A program made the translations under genes and the position numbers. 64,000 bases of DNA from Labia minor (taxonomy: Eukaryota > Arthropoda > Insecta > Dermaptera > Spongiphoridae). Location of the stretch: positions 45,707,155-45,771,154 of the forward strand of contig OY720347.1 in NCBI GenBank assembly GCA_963082975.1. Direction: 5' to 3'. How positions within the stretch are numbered: the stretch's first letter is position 1; each line of letters opens with the position of its first letter. Below are positions 57,960 to 64,000 of this stretch, one piece after another. The notes under the pieces are model-generated. The model saw nothing but the letters and a program-made list of their open reading frames with translations. It searched no databases and had not been told where the DNA came from.

Positions 57960-58420
57960 TTGCAACGAAGCAATCGTGGCGTTAATTAATGAGAGAAGGT
58001 GCTGTTAAGGGCTGGGCCATATGCGATAACCAAGATGGATCGTTTCAACAGCCAGCCCTATCTCGTTAATGTTATTTAATTGTGTTTTTCCACATGGCGA
58101 CAGGCACTCCGCCTTCCACTGTCAGTTTTCTTCCACCCTTCTCGTTCGGGAAGGCAGTCATGTTTGTTTCGGCGCCTGAATAATACATGAGGCAGCCACG
58201 GAACACTTTGCATCGGGGATTCCACGAGGCAACTTCAGGACACAAGCATCGGCCCCCGATCGCGTTTACAAATTCGATTCGAACTAGGCCTGTGCCAACC
58301 GAATGCCAACCCTTCAATCTCGAAATCGGCATGACCCAATTTTTCTGCATTCCCCCACTCCGATTTCCCATCCTCCACCAAAACCACAACCAGTCTAGTG
58401 GAAAAGTAAATTCATTTTAA
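57960..58420 (-). other. GC-richer island with an open minus-strand frame
   Basis: Base composition is close to balanced here, against strongly AT-rich flanks, and no other copy occurs in the window. The minus strand has an acceptor-like TTTACTTTTCCACTAG ending at 58395. It is followed by an open frame to the stop near 58072, containing PISRLKGWHSVGTGLVRIEF, GGRCLCPEVASWNPRCKVF and GGRKLTVEGGVPVAMW. No family is recognised. An inverted repeat AGGGCTGG..CCAGCCCT sits at about 58006-58054. It could be a terminal exon, a regulatory element or foreign DNA. Confidence 0.4.
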
Positions 58421-58429
58421 CTTGGTATC

Positions 58430-59080
58430 TACATTCATGTTCTTACAATTCTACAACACAAAAATAGCACGATAATCAATCACTGTACATGAATAATTTC
58501 CCAATAAAATTAGACTATACATGTATTAGATTATACTTGGATGTAAAATAATTTATTTTTTGCCTCCGTATAATATAATGTTGATTTAATACAAAAGAAT
58601 AGATATGGAATAAATCTATATTCCGGTAGAAGAGTCAATAGAGTATTTTTGAAATTTGTTATTGTTTACCAAAATAAACAATTCATATTATTTATTGTAC
58701 TTACATCTTTTGTTACATTGAAAAATAGGATATTTTTATTTATCAATATTTAAATATGAAATTGTATTTTCCAAGAGTAGTTGTATTTATTTATTCCAAC
58801 AATCTCGTGTAAAACTTATTCAATACTTTCCCTTCCTTCTTAGAAACAGATATAATAAAAATTCAATATGAAAAATATTATTATTACTTCATTACACTAA
58901 TGTTAATTAATATATTAATTTGATTTTATAATTACAAACCAAAAAATACAGAAAACATTTTTTTATCATGTAAAATTGGACTACTTTCTAGTTGTAATAA
59001 AATAATCATATAAAAATACGAAGATGACTCCGAAAAGAAGAAAAGAAAATTATAAATAAATAGAATATATTTCTTATACG
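58430..59080. other. AT-rich stretch, nothing recognised
   Basis: No supported feature. Confidence 0.55.
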
Positions 59081-59089
59081 ACATAAGGT

Positions 59090-59255
59090 AGATAGAATTA
59101 TAAAAGCGAGAAGGCTGAGATTGGTAGTGCACGTGGCTAGAATGAGAGAGGAAAGAATGGCGAAAAATATATTGGTGTAGAGACCGATTTGGTAAAGTCC
59201 GCTTGGAAAGCCAAGGACATTCAGATCCGTAGAGCCATAGAGACAGAGAGAATGT
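59090..59255 (+). pseudogene. LINE 3'-end fragment with internal deletion
   Basis: Plus strand: AGCGAGAAGGCTGAG, CACGTGGCTAGAATGAGAGA, AATATATTGGTG and GTCCGCTTGGAAAGCCAAGG match the coding region at 43344-43559. It then jumps to TCCGTAGAGCCATAGAGACA, the LINE 3' end. The region between (RWLDN to KNFRV) is deleted. Confidence 0.65.
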
Positions 59256-60210
59256 ATAATTATGTATATACACCATATATAATGCATTTGTTTTAAAAAT
59301 AATAATAATTTTTCCGTAGAGCTACAAAAATAGATAAATATTTCTTATACTTAATATTGAATGAAATTAACATATGGTACTAAAAAAACTATTAATAACA
59401 TTTAAAGTATACTTATATTATCTATATATATAAAAAAAGATTTTTGTCTGCACATTGCTCAGAATTTAAAATTTTTTGCATATCTTCGCGTTTCATGACC
59501 TTTAGAATCCAAAAGTGACTTTAGAATTTTTCATGCCTGCCTGTCTGTCTGTCTGTACGGAAAATAACTATTTTATAGACTCAGAATTGGCTGAACCAAT
59601 ATATCACCATATTCTTATATACCTCTATAGTAACATAGGCTATAAATTTTATTAATATCTAATCAATAACCGCAGAAATTAATTTTTTAAAGTTTATATA
59701 ATTCCCCGTCTTGTTCATTCAAGAGCCTGACGTGGCCCACTGTCCCTAGCGGAATCATTTTCACAATGTGTATATATTAATTATAATAAAAATATTTTAA
59801 GTGCAAAAGTGATTTCTTGATTATATAAAATTAAAATATGATTTTTTAGACAAATGATAAAAACGAGATGTTTTAAATTTTGAGTATTTTTTTAAAATTT
59901 GTTTTAAATCAAAATTATTATATTCTATTATATTTTTTTATTAATAGGCTCCTTTTTTATTTTTAATTATTAATAAATTCTCTTTTTTGATATTATATTA
60001 ATAAAAATTAATATTAAATTGTATATAAATTTAAAAATTAGAATATTTGAATTTTTTTTTTTAAATTTTAACACATGTAATCAATCATATGGATTAAGAA
60101 TAGAAAATTTTGAAAATCAACTTGGTATTAAATTCAGAAAAAAATACTGATATATAGAATATATAGAAAATATAATTTAAAACTCTTTCTCTCCTATTCT
60201 AAATTTAATA

Positions 60211-60352
60211 AGCGGGAGTGTCCTCCCCTAGACTTTCCCGCATATAAATAGGTATAAAGAGTTGTGAATGAATATTTAGAATGTGTAAACTTGGTATTGA
60301 TAAAGAGCCAGTTCGTATTAGTTTATTGGTGTCAAATTTGATATTTGGTAAC

Positions 60353-60387
<35 letters not shown>

Positions 60388-61352
60388 AAAGTGCTACTTC
60401 CGGTTAACTGATATTTTAAATGTAAAAAAAACAGATATGGATATAATATAAATATTTTTAATTTTATTTTATTTATAATATATAAGGGCTGGCTGTGACG
60501 TCATGAAGTGCTGGGTGACGTCATATAATTTTAAATTAAGAAAAAACTAATGAAGATGATTTTTCTCGAGGATAAAACCAATACAAAGTGCATAACACGT
60601 GGAGATATGTCCTCACGTGAAATTTGATATGAAAATAACCCTTCACTTCCTCTCTTCGATCGGCAATACTAGCACTTCCGGTTTCCGGATTTGCACCAAA
60701 AGTTGATCAATTCATCCTACTGATGTATTAAGTAAATATACCAAATTTCATCAAAATCCGTTGAGCCGTTCAGGCTGTACACATCTATACGGACGGACGG
60801 ACAGACGGACGGACAGACATCATGCTAAAAATACTTTTTTCTGTTAAGAAAATGCATGATTCGTGGAGATATGTACCTAAAAATATCCATAGGTGAAATT
60901 TGGTGTGAAAACAATACCTCCTTTACTATCGTCGGTCGGTAAAAAAGAAACGCTACTTGTATAGGTAAAATGTCACTTCCGGTAGTCAGATCATGATGAA
61001 ATTTGGTATCTCAATTTTTTTCATATTTTTAAATCTATATACAAAATAGGAAGCAAATATCTCGAAGCAAACTGGTACTTTACTTGAAAGGTAAACGCAA
61101 CCAGTGTAGGTAAAGTACCACTTCCGGTTAACCGATTTTGACGAAATTTTGATAGAAATCTACAAACTGTGAATAATATCGGTGTACCAAATTTCGAAGT
61201 CCTAGCTTGATTAGTTTTTGAGTAAATTTACTTACAGACATTACATACATACATACATACATACATACACACACACAGACATAATCGAAATCTCGAAGTC
61301 GAAATTTTTGACGATTCCAATACTTCCCTTATACGAAGTATGCGGGAAAGTA
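60211..61352. repeat. nested composite repeat with GCGGGAAAG ends
   Basis: It starts AGCGGGAGTGTCCTCCCC and GACTTTCCCGCATATAA, and ends GTATGCGGGAAAGT, so CTTTCCCGCATA / TATGCGGGAAAG are inverted near the ends. In between are an (AT)n tract, family P (60412-60944, inverted) and segment X (about 61085-61265). The components equal those at 34990-35965 with a different relative orientation. Confidence 0.6.
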
Positions 61353-61419
61353 AAAAAACGGAGTGTTAAGAAATTAAGATGCCTTATACAACATGGATGG
61401 GTAAATGAATTGGGCTAGA

Positions 61420-61580
61420 AGAGGAGGCAATTTATAATTTTCTTCTAATTGGAAGACCAAGGACGCGTAGGCAAGGATGTAAGAGATATGGGACAAGGGC
61501 TCAGGATAGGGACACTTGGAGAAATGTGGTGGTTGCGGCCAAGAACTTTCGAGTATCTTTGAGCCACATAGATAGATAGA
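61420..61580 (+). pseudogene. LINE C-terminal fragment in Helitron C
   Basis: TTGGAAGACCAAGGACGCG, CTCAGGATAGGGACACTTGG and GCGGCCAAGAACTTTCGAGT are the LINE end. A tail ATAGATAGATAGATATAAC follows, with a slightly longer GATA run than in the other Helitrons. Confidence 0.7.
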
Positions 61581-61789
61581 TATAACATATACAATAATAA
61601 TATATATATAATTGATTTACTGATTAAATTAAAATATATTTTAAATAAGAACACAAAAAGAAATGAATGTTTTATGTAATATCTGATTGAAACAAAATGG
61701 ATGAAAACCTTTTACTTTTACTACTTTCAACCAAATTCTATGGACCAGACGGAGCCCCCGTCTAGTTGTGAAGAGCGCCGAAGGCATTA

Positions 61790-64000
61790 TATTATTTAAT
61801 TTGAATTATTTTTAATTCTATTATTATGTTATACAAAATTGATATAATTTTTATATAAATAAATAAATCTTTCTTTGTTAATAAAAAAAACAAACTTTGA
61901 TTTCATATACGTATAATTAAACTTTTTCTGTCTAGCTGGGGTATAAAAAATTCATCCTATTCATATTCATTGATGTAGGTTTTGATTTAGCCGTGAAATG
62001 TTGACAGCACAAATAATATATGTATAGAATTCTTGGCCTGAGCAGAAATTGTTGATATCGTTGAAAGGAATGCCCTAGGAAGTTTTCCTTTAGATGGAGA
62101 ATGAATTGCCAAGTATAATCTCCCCCAGTGATCCACTCCAATTAGATTCAATGGACAGAAATGATTTTGGAAGGGCTTTATTTATTCATAAATGAACTGA
62201 AAAAGTATTTTCTATTGAAAAAAATGATTATTCAGGTGAAATCATTATAAAATGTATCTTTCTGATATTCATATAAATTTTATATCCAATTTATTATTTT
62301 AATAATTTAACAAACAATATAAACAAGAAAAATATTCAAAATAATCTAAATTCATTTTAGATTGATTTCAAATTATTTAATCATGTTTTTATGGAATTAT
62401 GATATCATTGGATATTATTTTTATATTATATCTAACTTTAAAATTGTATCAACAAATATTTTTAATAATTTTTATGATTATGTTCAACATTGTAAATATA
62501 CCAGGCATATTTTTTCATATTTTAATTTCTTAATTGGTTGAACTCCTGATCCGCCGAACTTCGCCAAGTTTACTTAGATTTGTGAATTAATAATTAATTT
62601 CAAATAAGTGTGAAAGCTGGAAAAATCCTAAAAGGCAATCAAATTAAAAAAAAATTGTTTTTTTTTTTGTTTTAAAATGAATCTCCTATTTTAAGATTAA
62701 ATTTGAATTTGGAATATAAAATTGAGTTTAAATTGTTCCACAAAATAAAATGATTTACTATAACAATAGAAATTTAATTCTAGTTATAAATATTCCAAAA
62801 CTCTATTCAATTATTGTAGAAATGCGATTCTTTTGTTGTTTTTGTTATTCGAAAATTCAATTGATACTATGAAACTTAATTTTCATCCTTCAAATATTTG
62901 AAATGTTGTATTTATGGAAATAATTTTTAAGGAGAGATAATTTTCATTTTATTTTTTTATAAATTAATCCAACACAAATATAAAATGGATTTATCCACTT
63001 CTCTATAAATCTATAAAAAAAGATAATATCAATCACAATTTTTAAATCCAGGTCAACAATAGTAAAAGTGCAAAAAGTTAGAAAAAGTTTTTAAATCCGC
63101 CAGCCAATCACACCCAAAAGTTAGCTCCAACTTCCATTAAGCGTTGTTAAAGACAGGATCTTAAGTTTGTCGTGCGGAAAGAATCTGTTTTTTTTTTAAA
63201 TTTTTCAAAAACTAAAGTGTCTGAGAATATAAAAATGATTAATTGACGACAGATTGGTACATAAATTATATGTTTGTAACTCAAGCTTTTAAAGCAAAAG
63301 CAGAAAAAAAATATGTTTGAAAAAAGATTGTTTTCGCAGCGTAACACGAAACAAGAATAAAAAAAAGTTTTAACAACCATCTCTTGTTATTTTTTGTATA
63401 ATTGGATCATATTAATGAGTAGAAGAGACTTCTTTAACCAGAAGCATGAAGGAGAAGAGGATAATTTAATCACCTTTCATCGTTAATTTAATTAAGAAAA
63501 TATTGATAAATAAAAATAAATATTTTGAGTTGTTTTTATTTTTAATTAATTAAGATGATGAATGAGAATCATACCAATAAACGATATCATTAAGAATTCT
63601 TTTATTATAATGCTATTTGGGTAATCTGGTATTATAGTACTTATACTATACCTATGTGGTTGCAGTTGTCCTAAGTATTATTCTTTTAGGTTCTTTGTTC
63701 TGTTTCTGATTGAATTTTATAATTAAAAGCTAAATTTAAGTTTAACTCGCATTTGAAATATTCTACAGATATACAATTCATATCTATTTATTAAATTAAT
63801 TTAATTTTTATTATTTTGCTTTTAATTGTTTTGCAACTAAATAAGTTAAAAAATATTTAACTTTTTTTCTATGAGAATAATTAATATAAAAAACCTGATA
63901 AAATTTTCTTTTAAAAATCAATTTTCTATAGAATATTTAAAATTTCATTCTCTATCGCTCTTATTGAAATGTTATAGAAAAATTTTGAAATAGAAAGTTA
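61790..64000. other. AT-rich stretch, nothing recognised
   Basis: Short frames at 61932-62141 and 63147-63380 on the minus strand have AT-driven composition and no recognised domain. No repeat border was found. Confidence 0.55.

Larger units (their letters stand above)
59421..61786 (+). mobile_element. Helitron C, interrupted and 3'-damaged
   Basis: The 5' end TCTATATATATAAAAAAAGA follows A at 59420 and matches the 5' end of the Helitron at 21287. GCACATTGCTCAGAATTTAA and TTTTATAGACTCAGAATTGG are shared. Sequence from 61353 matches the 3' half of Helitrons A and B (GGGTAAATGAATTGGGC, CTCAGGATAGGGACACTTGG, AACAAAATGGATGAAAACCT). It ends in GCCCCCGTCTAG..GAAGAGCGCCGAAGGC, where the terminal hairpin is cut off. 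The block 60211-61352 is a separate nested repeat. Treating both parts as one element is an inference from order and orientation. Confidence 0.65.

Overview
The window is AT-rich, intron- and transposon-dominated nuclear DNA of an animal, most plausibly an arthropod. Evidence for this is spliced exons with GT/AG borders, no bacterial gene organisation, an R1-clade LINE sitting in an (AC)n tract, and hAT, Helitron and mariner elements. The species cannot be fixed from the sequence; a crustacean such as a parasitic copepod would fit, but that is a guess.

Host genes. Two consecutive exons of an ADAM10/Kuzbanian-type metalloprotease lie on the minus strand (5109-5233 and 3159-3287). They join in frame and carry the [10 protein letters not shown] zinc-binding motif. 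No further ADAM exon was found, so the flanking introns are long. A GC-richer, apparently single-copy island at 57960-58420 may hold another exon or a conserved element.

Mobile DNA, left to right. 2-8 kb: an inverted pair of one ~0.6 kb repeat (family P) brackets the ADAM exons; the intron between the exons holds a SINE, a mariner-derived fragment and a Helitron-type 3' end. 12.5-16.1 kb: a complete hAT transposon with an intact 619-codon transposase and a perfect 8-bp target duplication, directly beside a second hAT MITE. 18.3-21.3 kb: a 2.9 kb Helitron carrying a LINE reverse-transcriptase fragment. 22-32 kb: family Q repeats, a SINE, a hAT transposase relic, a palindromic TIR element and a composite hairpin repeat (family R). 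33-40 kb: LTR-like relics, a composite P element, a deletion derivative of the hAT element, more R units and a perfect-arm palindrome. 41-44 kb: a mariner-derived MITE and a LINE inserted in a hAT MITE. 46.9-48.5 kb: a broken R1/Waldo-like LINE inside the AC tract of a Q element. 50-55 kb: two Helitrons in inverted orientation, the second inside a Tc1-like TIR element, both carrying the same hAT MITE and LINE fragment. 56.8-57.3 kb: a mariner deletion derivative. 59.4-61.8 kb: a third Helitron with a nested P-type element.

The elements record their own order of arrival. The LINE fragment entered the Helitron first, then the hAT MITE, then the Helitron spread. Nearly all small open frames are chance or decayed transposon sequence. 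Apart from the ADAM exons, the only convincing intact coding sequence is the hAT transposase. Family names P, Q, R, S are labels used here only.
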